Positions 33,162 through 43,732 of a stretch of DNA of 64,000 nucleotides are shown one piece after another. Position 1 is the stretch's first letter. Every line of letters starts with the position of its first letter. The DNA is from Megaustenia siamemsis (taxonomy: Eukaryota > Mollusca > Gastropoda > Stylommatophora > Ariophantidae). Location: contig JAVIAB010000051.1 of NCBI GenBank assembly GCA_032433765.1, forward strand, positions 79,754,244 to 79,818,243, given 5' to 3'. The position numbers were made by a program, and so were the translations under genes. The notes beneath the pieces were generated by a model. The model worked only from the letters and a program-made list of their open reading frames with translations, was not told the origin of the DNA and made no database searches.

Positions 33162-33770
33162 CAGGAAACCAATTGGGAATGTTTCAACAAATAAAACAGG
33201 GTGTTAGAAAAGGTTGTGTGCTGTCACCAGCTTTGTTTAATATTTATAGTGAGATTATTTTAAGATCCATAAGGGACATACATGGAATAACAATTGGAGG
33301 TCATAATATAAATAATCTAGGGAATGCTGATGATACTGTCTTAATCGCTAAGAGTGAAAATGAGTTACAAGAAATGTTGAACATTATAGTGAAAGAAAGC
33401 AAAAATAAAGGACTCAGTCTTAATAGCAAAAAGACAGAGGTAATGGTAACAACAAAGAAAAAGACATTACCTCAGTGTAAAATAAAGACAAGTGGAACAA
33501 TATTAAAACAGGTAAATGAATTTAAATATTTGGGAACTTTGTTAACCTCAGACGGAAGATGTACAAAAGAGGTGAGATGCAGAATGGCCCAGGCAAAAGC
33601 AGCTTTCCAAAAAATGAGGAAGATACTATGCAATCCATTCTTGACAATAGAAACAAGAAAAAGAGTTCTTAAATGTTACGTAGAGCCAGTCTTAACATCT
33701 GGATGCGAATCATGGACAATAGGACAACAGACAAGAAAACCACTTGAGTCTGTAGAAATGTCTGGCGACC
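33162..33770 (+). mobile_element. LINE (family D) RT segment with mutated catalytic box
   Basis: A continuous frame reads GMFQQIKQGVRKGCVLSPAL, NINNLGNADDTVLIAKSENE, GLSLNSKKTEVMV, KYLGTLLTSDGRC and EPVLTSGCESWTIGQQTRK. The RT box is NADD where related copies have YADD or FADD, which should disable it. Truncated at 33,770 at the junction with repeat P. Confidence 0.92.
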
Positions 33771-34410
33771 GCGGCCGCTATGCTTTGGAAAATCGCCTCA
33801 TGGTCCGGTTTGTTCGCTGACCCCAAGAGGTGTGAATGTATCGCACTCGTGCGCATGGTTTCCTTTTGGTTGCTCCTTCCCTTTTGCATAGCCTTCTCTA
33901 CTGCACATATTTGGGTTCTTTGGTCTACTCGCTGTGCCATGCTATTTATAGTTCTTCTCCTCTGGTCCCTTATGAGACACTTCGGTGTTCTCCTCTATAC
34001 CTTTTTTTCTGTGCTCCTTACCCCTCATTTGTTTTTGTTGTGCCCCACTCTCGGACATCTCACTCTTGCCGCCTTTTGAGTATCTGTTAGTCTACTATAC
34101 GATTCTTTCTCCTTTGTGTTTGCACACTGGCCCCTGTGTGAACTCCTCTGGTTCTGTGTGCATTTGCGCAGATTTATGCACGTTTCTCTACGTTCACGAC
34201 AGCCGCACTTGGTTGCTATTTCCTTTTGTTTTGACGGGATAGATAATTTTGTTTTCTTTAACACATTTCGATTGTTTTTTATTTTTGTTGTTGTTTCGTT
34301 ATTAGTTTTTTGTGTGTGTTTTTGTTTGTTTGTTCCTGATGAAGGCCTATTGGGCCGAAACGTTGTTTCGTCTGTGTCGTCCACTTATCACGTAAAGCTT
34401 CCTACATAAA
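33771..34410 (+). repeat. Dispersed repeat P (Penelope-like?) with hammerhead-like core
   Basis: Pyrimidine-rich sequence ending in TCCTGATGAAGGCCTATTGG followed by GCCGAAACGTTG, then TTATCACGTAAAGCTTCCTA. The same 3' block (CACGTAAAGCT) and GGCC-loop-GGCCGAAACG hairpin occur in the minus copy at 56.15-56.44 kb. CTGATGA...GAAAC flanking a hairpin is the hammerhead ribozyme core layout, which Penelope-like retroelements are known to carry. Here an extra A sits between CTGATGA and the GGCC stem. Open frames through it are incidental. Confidence 0.55.
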
Positions 34411-34429
34411 ATTTTTTTTATTTTTTAAT

Positions 34430-35450
34430 TTTTCCTTTATTTCATATCGGCTGTCTGTCTATATCATTAATGAGCTCAGTAGGATCGTGGTTTTCTTTTT
34501 TTCACTCTTGTTGCATTTACTGCTTTGTAGAAATCTCTTGTGGCTGTCTTGAAGTCTCCGCTGACATTTTGTCCGAATTCTGTCCATTTGTTTTGCTTAG
34601 CCTTTTTGATCAAAATTTTAATTTTTTTTAATGAACTAAGACATATTTTTCATATTTTTCTTGGTTCTTATTCTCCCTCCAATTTTAAAACAGTTTCTTC
34701 TTTTCTTTAATTGCCTCTCTGATTGCTTCGTTCCACCACGAGGGGTGTTTTTTTCTCTTCTTTTCTCCTTAGTTTAATTCCGCATACTGTTCTTGAGATG
34801 TAGATTACTGTTTTCTTAAACTCTTTCCACTCTTCTACTGTGCTTACTTTGTTAGGGAGTTTCGTGAATTCCTCTGTTAGTTTTTTCTCTAAGGTTTTTC
34901 TTGATTCTGGATTTTTTTCTTGTTTTATTTTTATTTGTCTGTTCTTTTTGTTTCTTTTGTTTGTTTGCATATCTTCTTTTTGTTTATTGCTGTTAGAGTG
35001 TAATCACAACCATTTTATGGTCCGTGTCATCTGTGATATTAAGGACAACGCTGCTATTGGTTACTCTTTTCCTGTTCTGTTGTCTTGTTAGTATAAAATC
35101 TATCTGGCTTCTGCATGTTGCGTCATTCCATGTGTACCAGGTGTACATATACGACTCTTGTGTTTGAAGAATGTATTCGTAATAAACAGATCATTTCGAT
35201 TACACAATTCCAGCAGTCTGCTTCTATTTTCCTTTATCTCAGCTGTCTTATCGCCAAAGGGTCACAATATATTTCTGTTCTCACAGTCGCTTTTCGAATG
35301 CCTTCCATTAAAATCTTCCATCACTAACATGTCATCGCTTTCTGTAGTCTTGTTGACACTTTCATTCAGTGTGTCATATAATTCTTCACTGTCTTTTTCA
35401 TTGTTGTTATTTATCCTTGATGCCTATTGAATTTGATTTATGAATATTGT
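34430..35450 (-). pseudogene. LINE endonuclease and linker remnant
   Basis: On minus: VMEDFNGRHSKSDCENRN (about 35,290-35,340, APE GDFN motif), YTWYTWNDATCRSQIDFIL (about 35,090-35,150) and VVERSNQR (about 34,730). Then KAKQNKWTEFGQNVSGDFK (about 34,545-34,600), typical of the EN-RT linker. Frameshifted; the RT is missing. Confidence 0.75.
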
Positions 35451-35479
35451 ATAGATTAACTCTTTACATTTTCAGTAAA

Positions 35480-35960
35480 GCTCACTCTTGTGCAGTGCCT
35501 TTGCTGTGAGCTGTCCAATAACATTTTCTCAGGCTCTTCTAAAATGTCTCAATAATTCTCCCATATTTTTTTTCTTAAAGTTTTACAGATGTTCTTTGTG
35601 TATAAGAGTGGTTTTCCCTGCCGTGCATCAACTTTTTCAACCACTAAGAAGAAAAAGAAATGCATTGAATATTTTCTTTTCCTTATTGTACCGCTTTCTT
35701 TAAATATCCTAGATTTTGTTTTTATGGTTAGGATTTTTATTTTCAGATTTTCTAAATGTTTCTGCAAGTCATTGCTGCCTTTGCTATTCTGATTGTGGTT
35801 TTCCTTTATGTGTGTGCCTTTCTTGATCTATACGGCCTCTGAGATACACAAATTGATCAACTTCTTCCTCTGACTTTCCTTCCGAATAAACATTTTTTCT
35901 TCCTGATTAATTAGCTTTTCACCAATTTAATCTTTTCCTGTTTGAAAGAAAGTACAGACT
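35480..35960 (-). pseudogene. Degenerate LINE RT C-terminal region
   Basis: With frameshifts the minus strand reads EEVDQFVYLRGRIDQERHT (about 35,810-35,870) and KHLENLKIKILTIKTKS, with the layout of the YLGS..I region of LINE RTs. Weakly preserved. Confidence 0.5.
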
Positions 35961-36911
35961 ATGCTGGAAGTTTATTATCTGGAACGTAATAGAAAAGTTA
36001 TCAGCTGCTGAGAATCTAGTGGTAAATTATAGAAAAGCTAATTCAAAACACCTGGAACAACATGTTGATACAGTGTTTGATATTGTCATAATTATTACAC
36101 ATAGATCACAACATGTTGTACTAACAGTGTTGTGACACGATTCATGTAGTGAATAATCACTGACTATGAAATTTTGCTTACACAAGTTTATTAGATCGTC
36201 AGTTGTACAAGTGAAGGTACTAGTTGAGTACATCTAAAATTATAAGTTCTGATTCTACAATTAATATTCTTGGTCTGGATGCACTCAAGAGATTATCACT
36301 TGTGGTTATTAAAACATCTCTTAATACATATAGTCAATGACATATATAATTCTATCTTTCATTCTATCAAAATATTACAACACGTTGTGCTTGACACTTG
36401 CTATTCTATATCTATGTCTTGACTTATTCAATGCTACTCTTAATCTACTTACTATTGTTCTCTGGAGGACAACACTTCTAAATCTAACTTGGAACACTTC
36501 TGAACTAAACTATGTCCTGTCTAACTTGAGGTTCACTAGGTGTGTCTCTTTCTCTATAACTCTAACTTATTTGTATCTATATTGATCTTGTTCTCTATCT
36601 CGATGTTTTCTGTAACTTGTTGATGTTCTCTTTATATTGATGTTTCTTTCTCTCAGTGTTTCTTTCTCTCATTGCTCCTCACTAATTTTGCTAATGCATG
36701 AGTTTAAATACCTCTTTTTCATTTGCATAATGTATTGGCTCAGTGGTTGATCTGGGCTCTCTCAGTCAATCGTAGAATACGAAGTTAAACTTTGAATGAC
36801 TTTTGTGTCAAATTTTACAAAGCAAGATTCCATCTTGACATTTTAGTTAACCTCTGAGTTTTAAAAATAATACTAGTATGTACTTAAAACTGCTAGAACA
36901 AAAATTCAGAT
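35960..36911. other. Unassigned AT-rich intronic sequence
   Basis: No clear repeat family. ACAACATGTTG occurs twice (about 36,056 and 36,108) around a TGATATTGTCATAATTATTA stretch. Confidence 0.35.
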
Positions 36912-36964
36912 AAGAGGAGTATCTTGGTCTACGCCCTATGGGCCAGCTACGGCTCAAAATCTCA

Positions 36965-37006
<42 letters not shown>

Positions 37007-37008
37007 GT
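36912..37008 (+). mobile_element. LINE (family C) 3' tail with (GATA)n
   Basis: GTCTACGCCCTATGGGCC, then CTACGGCTCAAAA and about ten GATA units. Only the 3' tail is present. Confidence 0.88.
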
Positions 37009-37237
37009 ACTCAAAGAGGGATATCAATCTTATCAACTGAAACTGTCCCCGAGTTTATCAGCCTAATTTCTGGGCGTGCGATAGTCAAGTCGAGTCAAGC
37101 ATAATTCTATCCCACATGTTTCCAATAGCAGCTAAAATTTTCCATTCCCAAACTTGCTACTGTTCTTCTATTTCTGTTGCTGCTTTATATTTGTTACTGC
37201 TATCATTTACTTAATTTTGGGTAGCTACTAAGCTTTC

Positions 37238-37499
37238 GAAGGGGCCGCGATAGCTCAATGGTTAGTGAACTGGACTACAAAGGACAAGAGGTAGGGTTCA
37301 ATCCCAACCGACAGCCTCCGGGTTCACCCAGCCTTTAATGGGTACCTGATATTTTTCAGGGAAAGTGAAGCAGCACGGGCGTAATACCGACCACAGTACC
37401 CCAAAAATCATGTGCCGAAGGTCTGTAAAATATATGGTCACTAACACCATATTCCCTATACGCCACTTGGCGTGCGTGGGTACTTTACTTTACTTTTTT
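37238..37499 (+). mobile_element. tRNA-derived SINE (family S1)
   Basis: Full-length copy with box A TAGCTCAATGGTTAG and box B GGTTCAATCCC. The target duplication CTAAGCTTTC lies at 37,228-37,237 and 37,500-37,509. Confidence 0.93.
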
Positions 37500-37758
37500 C
37501 TAAGCTTTCTAACGCAAGTTAGTTTTATCTCTCCTTTTTTTTCTTTTCCTAGTCTATATACTGTCATATGTAATAAACTAAAAATTGTGGTCGGCTATAT
37601 ACATTAGCAATGAGCCATGGCTGAAACCTTCATAATTACATCGGAGGAATATAATAATTATATTCCTGTGTGTTTGTCGTTTGGTGCACTCATAAACAAT
37701 CACCGCACATGTAAAATAAAGGGTCGTACATTTTTTAACTTTTTAATGTTTCAAACAG

Positions 37759-37887
37759 GTTCCACTAACAGTAGATTGTGTTCTCTTGATGTATTTCATG
37801 ATGTCTACAAAAGTAGACTTCTAACGGATGAAGATTGGGAGAAGATTTGTCACGGCACTCCTTCAGTTAAAATTGATTTACAGAAGA
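37759..37887 (+). CDS. Histidine acid phosphatase exon: Cys-rich C-terminal segment
   Basis: It completes a split Cys codon, then STNSRLCSLDVFHDVYKSRL and LTDEDWEKIC, ending VKIDLQK. This matches the family pattern LPGCxxxCPLxxFxxLxxxxxxxDWxxEC, with Cys at the three conserved positions. The acceptor is TCAAACAG|GT (takes one base from the HD exon) and the donor CAGAAGA|GTAAGT (leaves one base). No stop or frameshift. The open frame extends upstream into the intron, but the splice phase and homology set the exon start. Confidence 0.93.
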
Positions 37888-38201
37888 GTAAGTATGGCAT
37901 TAACTTGCATAAACTTAATGTTATAGATGGTTTATTTTGGAAAGTTCTTCATTTTGTTTGTTAAATTCTCGTGAATTTGCTTTAAAGAAGTAATTTAATG
38001 TCTTGTTTTGCTGTGTTCAGATATTCAGTATTCAAATTTATTTTATATATTATATAATAACTATTTTAGTTTGTTACCAAGATTTTTCAATCTTTACTTA
38101 TTTAGTTTTATTATCTTCTGCCAATATTTAAATCCATAATTTAAATGCAGCAATTCCTTTAGTTTCAATCATTAAAATTGTTCTGTTCATTGTTTTTTCA
38201 G

Positions 38202-38473
38202 ACCCTGTTCCTATGTTGGCAGCAATTTTTGTAGCCTTAATAGGTTTGAATGTCTTGCTAGGAATTAAAGCCTACAAGTATTGGCACCAGAATCCTGAGG
38301 TAGCAGAGCGGGAACAGTACAGCCTCCTTCAGGCTGAAGCAGTCAACAGGGATAGTGATTCAGATCACAACCATGTTAGTGAAGACAACAGGACGCAAGA
38401 TTCTGACACTTATATAGACCCTCAAGTTCCTGATGTAAATCAGCATAAATTTGAAAGTACTGCAGTTAATTAA
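38202..38473 (+). CDS. Histidine acid phosphatase last exon: membrane anchor and sorting tail
   Basis: The exon completes an Asn codon and encodes VPMLAAIFVALIGLNVLLGI, a transmembrane helix, then a basic KAYKYWHQ stop-transfer segment and a tail of about 60 residues ending STAVN-stop. The tail carries EREQYSLLQ: YSLL fits the YxxPhi adaptor signal and EQYSLL fits the acidic dileucine [DE]xxxLL signal. Human lysosomal acid phosphatase likewise depends on a tail tyrosine signal. So a membrane-bound, lysosome-targeted enzyme is likely (inference). The acceptor is TTTTTTCAG|ACCCTG. I see no clear AATAAA nearby. Confidence 0.93.
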
Positions 38474-38745
38474 AATGTTGATTGTTAAAGCATAAAGGGA
38501 CATTTAGAAAATTCCAGTTGAAATCTTTTTTTGAAAAGAAAAACAAAGGAAGAAATAATTTCTTCTTTACAGATGCCCTGAGGAACCACATTATAATGCA
38601 GATTTGAAATAACTTCTTGCATTCACATTTTGGTGTTACGCCATTTGACAAATGCCTGTGATATATTTTATTGTTGTCTGGAGCTTCTCTTTGGCCCCAA
38701 ACATATTTGGTTGTATTGTTGAGTCTTTAGACAAATGCATCCTTC
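38474..38745 (+). other. Probable 3' UTR of the phosphatase gene
   Basis: AT-rich sequence after the stop codon, up to the next LINE. No canonical polyadenylation signal was found by eye, so the UTR end is unknown. Confidence 0.4.
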
Positions 38746-39723
38746 TTTATCATCATCATGTGCCATACTGATTGGCATAGGCGATCATGTCCTTCCACAG
38801 TCTTCTATCCACAGTGCATCGTATACATTTTGTTGTTGACCGTTTTCCATGCCATGACACCAAGCTATCTAGTACCTTCTCTCTTTGTCATCTGCGATCT
38901 CTCTTTCCCTGTATTTTGCCAGTAATAACCAAATATTCCAAATTTCCTCTTCTCACGATATACCCAAAAAATGTTGATTGTTTCTTTCTGATGTTTTTTA
39001 GGAGCTCCCTTTTTGTGTTGACCTCTTTGATGATTTTCCATGTTGATCTTTTTAGCTGTCTAGAGAATAACAACATTCAACATTATTCTGAGAAATGCCA
39101 TCTCTGTGACCTTTAATCATCTTTCATTTGTTTGTTTACTGTCCATGATTTGCTTCCATAGGTCAGAATTGGCTCTATATGGCACTTATGAACTCTCTTT
39201 CACACTTCTATTGACATAGACTTGTTGCACGAGACGTTTTTCATTTTCTGAAATGCTATTTTGGTCTGAGCTATTCTGCTTTTGATTTCTGTGGTGCATA
39301 TCCCATCTGATGTTATTATTGTGCCCAAGTATTTGAAACGTTGCACTTGTTTCAAATTTGTCCTGTTTATTTTTATGCTGCATGATGGTGATGATTGTTT
39401 CTTTGATATGACAATTACTTCTGTTTTCTTACTTTTCAGACTGCGACCTTTCTTGTTGCTTTCTTTTACTATTATGTCTATCATTTCTTGTAGTTCATTC
39501 TCTGTCTCTGCTATTAAGACTGTGTCATCTGCATATCGCATATTATTTATGTTGTGAATGTTGACTTCAATTCTTTTGTTGTCTACTATTGATCTCATAA
39601 TATGTTCGCTGTAAAGTGAAACAAATCTGGTGACAGTACACAACCTTGTCTGACTCCTTGTTTTATATGTTGGAACTGTCCTGTTTGATTGCAAATTCGT
39701 ATGACTGCTGTTTGTTGCCAGAC

Positions 39724-41309
39724 CAATAATCCCTCAGTTATTGCGGTTAATAGGGACCAGGAACCGGCTGCGATAAGTGAAAAACCGCGAAGTAGTGTCA
39801 CCCTCTCATTTTTAACATACGTACATTTTTTTGTGTATGTATAATATCAATAAGTGTATATGAAACCTTATAAGTGCATATGTTATCATTAGAACATTAA
39901 AGAATAGTTTCAGACATGTAAATAAAATATTAATAGTATAAATAACATACATAAAATAGTGTATCTTCTTCTTCTTCTTCTTTCCTTCCTCATCTGCCTT
40001 TCAGCGTCGAGGGGAGATATAATTTGCGGTCTTTTGCTCTTCTGTTCGCCTCTGCTGCTGTTATGTTTCCTAGTGCTTCTAATATTCCATCGATCCATCT
40101 TTTTCGTGGTCGACACTTGGGTCTGTTGTTCTCACAACGTTTGTTGAAGGCTCGTTGTGTTGTGTTTTGTTCTTTCTGCCTTGTCACGTGGCCGAACCAT
40201 TTTATCTGTTGTTTCCTTATATATTCTATGGCTGGGGCTATTCCTAGCTTTTTTCTCAGTTCTTCATTTCTGATCTTATCTCTCAGACTGTTTCCTGTCA
40301 TTCGTCTAACACATTTCATCTCTGTAGAGGTTATTTTTCTTATTGTTCTTGCATCCAGGTCTGGCATTGGTAGCACAACGTTGGAATGAAGATTGTATTG
40401 TATAGTGCTCGTTTTGCCTCCAGAGTTATTTCCTTGTTGGATAATAGTGGTGATAACTGTCCGATGATTTGACAAGCTTTGTTGCATCTTGATTCTATCT
40501 CTGCTGTTTGGGAATTGTCGTTTGTCATTAGACTTCCTAGGTATTTGAATTCCTCTACTTGTTTTAGTTGTCTGCCTTCTATAGTTATGTTGATGTTCTG
40601 TTTATTTTTGGCACATTCATGACTTCTGTTTTGTTGATGTTGATTTTCATGTTGTATTTTGTTCCTAAGATGTTGAGTTTGTTTAAGTGTTCTTGTAGGT
40701 CTTCTATTGTTTCATGTATTAGTGCCTGGTCGTCTGCAAATAGAAGCTCGTTGATCTCCTCTGTCTCTGATGGGTTGGCTAGCTTGCATATATGGTCTAT
40801 GTATGTAATAAACAGTAGGGGGGATAGTACGCACCCCTGTCTTACACCTGATCTAACTTCGAAGTGGTCTGTGTAGCCTGTTGCTGTTCTGACCGTGCAG
40901 CAGCTGTTGGCGTAGAGACTTTTAATAATGTTGGTTAGATGTTGGCTTACTCCATATGTTGTTAGTATCTCCCACAAAATAGTGTATAAATGACATAAAT
41001 ATGATATAATATAAACTTTTCTTTCATAACAAGGTCCGTAACTAACCTCTGACAATAGCTTCTCTTCGCTTGATCTTTATAAATGTCGATGAAACACCTG
41101 TGCAGTACGGTGGAGGTGAAGGATATGAAGATGCTTTACTGCACAGTTTAATGAGAGCTGTGAATGAGAGCTGTGAATGAGAGCTGTGAATGAGAGCTGT
41201 GAATGAGAGCTGTGAATGAGAGCCATAATTCCTCAATTTTGAATTTGTGAACAATCCGCGATGTACTGAGGCCACGATAAATGAACTGCGAAGTAGCGAG
41301 GGATGGCTG
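39724..41309. mobile_element. pogo/Tigger-like non-autonomous DNA transposon, itself interrupted
   Basis: The left end CAATAATCCCTCAGTTATTG and the complement of the right end CAGCCATCCCTCGCTACTTC form imperfect terminal inverted repeats of about 28 bp. The right end also carries GCGGATT/TATCG-type sub-terminal repeats familiar from pogo/Tigger-like elements. It contains a LINE at 39,965-40,975 and five GAGCTGTGAAT units (41,153-41,223). Without the LINE it is about 560 bp, with no transposase. A TA duplication is seen only on the right side. Confidence 0.7.
39965..40975 (-). mobile_element. LINE (family E) inserted in the pogo-like element
   Basis: Minus strand: LYANSCCTVRTATGYTDHFE, SGVRQGCVLSPLLFITYIDH, INELLFADDQALIHETIEDL (catalytic FADD, about 40,740), RRMTGNSLRDKIRNEELRKK and KCRPRKRWIDGILEALGNIT. 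The 3' end is (GAA)n-like. The perfect 12-bp target duplication AAAATAGTGTAT lies at 39,953-39,964 and 40,976-40,987. 5'-truncated, a few frameshifts. Confidence 0.93.
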
Positions 41310-41497
41310 TACTTGTTTTTTATGATTCGCAGAACCTTGCCATCAATGTTTAATTTCTCCAGCATATTATTTCCACATGCTTTACTTTGTCAAATGCTTT
41401 TGTGTAGTCTATAAAGCACATATATAGTTCTTTTTTTTTTTTTTTAACCAATGTTCTCAGGATGTATTTTGCATTATTGGTGCCCTTTCCTTCCACA

Positions 41498-41981
41498 GGT
41501 AGATACTATGCAATCCATTTTTGAAAATAGAAACGAGAAAAAAGAGTTCTTAAATGTTATGTAGAGCCAGTCTTAACATATGGATGTGAATCATGGACAA
41601 TAGGACAACAGACAAGAAAATCACTGGAGGCTGTAGAAATGTGGTTTTACAGAAGAATGTTGAGAATACCATGGACAGCTAAGAAGAGTAATGGAAACGT
41701 TCTGAAAGAGGCCAAAGCAAAAACAGAGCTATTTCCAATATTAGGAAGAAACAATCTTTATTTTTTGGCCATGTAATGAGAAGGAAACAGCTTGAATATA
41801 TTGTAACAACTGGAAAATTGAGGGATTAAGAGATAGATGGAAGCAAAGAGAAAAGATACCAGACAGCTTAAGAGAATGGCTTGGAAGAAGGTCAACAACA
41901 GAAATGATAAATAACTGTCGAGATCGAAAGTTGTGGAGAGACATGATCACCTGCGCCAGCAGACCCGGTACTCGATGATGA
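41498..41981 (+). mobile_element. LINE (family D), 3' part, inserted in family D' LINE
   Basis: It encodes ILCNPFLKIETRKKSS-like, EPVLTYGCESWTIGQQTRKS and FGHVMRRKQLEYIVTTGKL, and ends CTCGATGATGA. The perfect target duplication TTCCTTCCACA lies at 41,487-41,497 and 41,982-41,992. Confidence 0.9.
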
Positions 41982-42075
41982 TTCCTTCCACAAATCCACA
42001 TTGTTCCTCACTTATTTCTGGTTTTGTTTTGTCCCTTACACTTCTCATGATGATTCTTAGTAATATTTTCTCATG

Positions 42076-42530
42076 TCTATGTCAGTCATATCTCATATCT
42101 TTGTGTGCATGTCTATGTTAGACATGTGTCAAATCTTTGTGTGTGCATGTCTACGTTAGTCATGTGTCCTATCTTTGTGTGTGCATATCTATGTCAGTCA
42201 TATCTCATATCTTTGTGAGCATGTCTATGTTAGGCATGTGTCATATCTTTGTGTGTGCATATCTATGTTAGTCATATCTCATATCTTTGTGTGCATGTCT
42301 ATGTTAGTCATGTGTCATATCTTTGTGTGCATGTCTATGTTAGTCATGTGTCATATCTTTGTGTGCATGTCTATGTTAGTCATGTGTCATATCTTTGCGT
42401 GTATGTCTGTGTTAGTCATATCTCATATCTTGATGTGTGTCAGTGTTAGTCATGTCTCGTATCACTGTGTGCATGTCTGTGTTAGTCACATCTCATATCT
42501 TTGTGTGTGCATGTCTGTGTTAGTCACCTC
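42076..42530. repeat. ~36-bp minisatellite
   Basis: About 12-13 copies of a unit like TGTCTATGTTAGTCATGTGT followed by CATATCTTTGTGTGCA. It starts where the family D' LINE ends and stops at a LINE/SINE-like fragment. Confidence 0.93.
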
Positions 42531-42532
42531 TA

Positions 42533-42870
42533 GTGACTCGGGCAGATGGTGCTCGTAAACCTGGGAGGGCCGACCATCTAAGGGCAGAATCCCCCTACAG
42601 AAAAAACATTCTGCTGCCTTGCAGGAAGATTGGGGACAATCAAAGGCTAAGGAAAGCAAACCTGAATAAAATGTTGGCTGAAATCGGATGCACTGGGCCA
42701 CTGGTGCAGAACACAGTGCAACGTTTTAACGGGTGTTCAATCAGAGTGGATCTGGCATACTTTAATTATGATGTTCTGTCTGTGGGGGCGATCAACACAC
42801 TTAACCTGACAGCTGACCTCATGTGAGAGTCTGGAATCCTACTCTGATTGAGTCCTGATCGCAGACAGAG
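42533..42870 (+). mobile_element. Retroelement fragment sharing a 3' end with LINE family A
   Basis: The last 60 bp (CTGACAGCTGACCTCATG, GAGTCTGGAATCCTACTCTG) match the LINE tail at 1600-1645. The front part has no RT or RNase H that I can read. It ends in (GA)n. Possibly a SINE using the LINE tail. Confidence 0.6.
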
Positions 42871-43013
42871 AGAGAGAGAGATGCTCATGAGACTAATCGT
42901 GCGATGGTCTTCATAATTAGCATCCTTCTTAGCTGGTGCAATATGGGGCAGTCCTGCAGTTTGTGTTCTACAATTTTATTGTTTGGCTCATGTGTGCATT
43001 GAGAATGATCTAA

Positions 43014-43276
43014 GTAAAAAAAAAGTAAAGTACCCCCGTCACACAAAGTGGCGTATACGGAATATGGTGTTAGTGACCATATATTTTACAGACCTTTGGC
43101 GCATGCTTTTTTGGGGTAATGTGGTCGGTGTTACGCCCGTGCTGTTTCACATTCCCTGAAAAAATCCGGTACCCATTAAAGGCTGGGTGAACCCGGAAAG
43201 CCGTCGGTTGGGATTGAACCATACCTCTTGTCCTTTGTAGTCCAGTTCACTAACCACTGAGCTATCGCGGCTCCCC
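43014..43276 (-). mobile_element. tRNA-derived SINE (family S1)
   Basis: Full-length reverse copy ending GAGCTATCGCGGCTCCCC. Target duplication AATGATCTAA/AATGATCTAG at 43,004-43,013 and 43,277-43,286. Confidence 0.92.
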
Positions 43277-43286
43277 AATGATCTAG

Positions 43287-43732
43287 GAGAACATTTTATG
43301 ATCATGTACAATGGAGAACTGTCATTTTGAAGATTTTATCTTACAACATGAATTTTGGAAATAATGAAGCCAAGACATTAGCAAAATGAGAAAAAAAAAA
43401 AAAACTAGAAACAAGTATAATTGATGAAAGAGTAAAAAATTTGTAGTCAAGTTTAATATTCCACTCCTCTACAACTTTATATATGTTGTATAATATGACG
43501 TCCTTTACATTTTACCTAGAGTTTAGCTAGAAAAAGACACATGAATTGGTGACATACAAAACATGGCTTGTTCAATTCAATTATTTTTACTACCAGCTCA
43601 CCAGAGAGGTAACATTATGAAGACTCCTCACAGTCCATGACAGATTTAACATCCCATGGATTGAGTCTCTTTAATGAGCATGTTAAACTTCTATTAAACA
43701 CATTTTAAAATTATATTTACATATATTTATCA
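43287..43732. other. Unassigned intergenic sequence
   Basis: AT-rich, with no recognised element. Confidence 0.35.

Larger units (their letters stand above)
38747..42075 (-). mobile_element. LINE (family D') body with nested insertions
   Basis: Read on minus across insertions: EISEEQCGFVEGKGTNNAKY (about 42,005), CFIDYTKAFDKVKH (about 41,400), MLEKLNIDGKVLRIIKN (41,320-41,365), then KQGVRQGCVLSP (about 39,640) and NNMRYADDTVLIAETENELQ (catalytic YADD, about 39,530). FKYLGTIITSDGICTTEI and FFGYIVRRGNLEYLVITGKI follow to the 3' end. Interrupted by 41,498-41,981 and by 39,724-41,309. A few frameshifts. Confidence 0.88.

Noticed and set aside
33780..34409. Overlapping open frames of 76-119 codons on both strands
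   Set aside because: They lie in a pyrimidine-rich dispersed repeat with no domain and are open on both strands through composition.
37617..37758. ATG and open frame upstream of the Cys-rich phosphatase exon
   Set aside because: The splice acceptor at 37,758, the required one-base phase and family homology all place the exon start at 37,759; the upstream part is intron.
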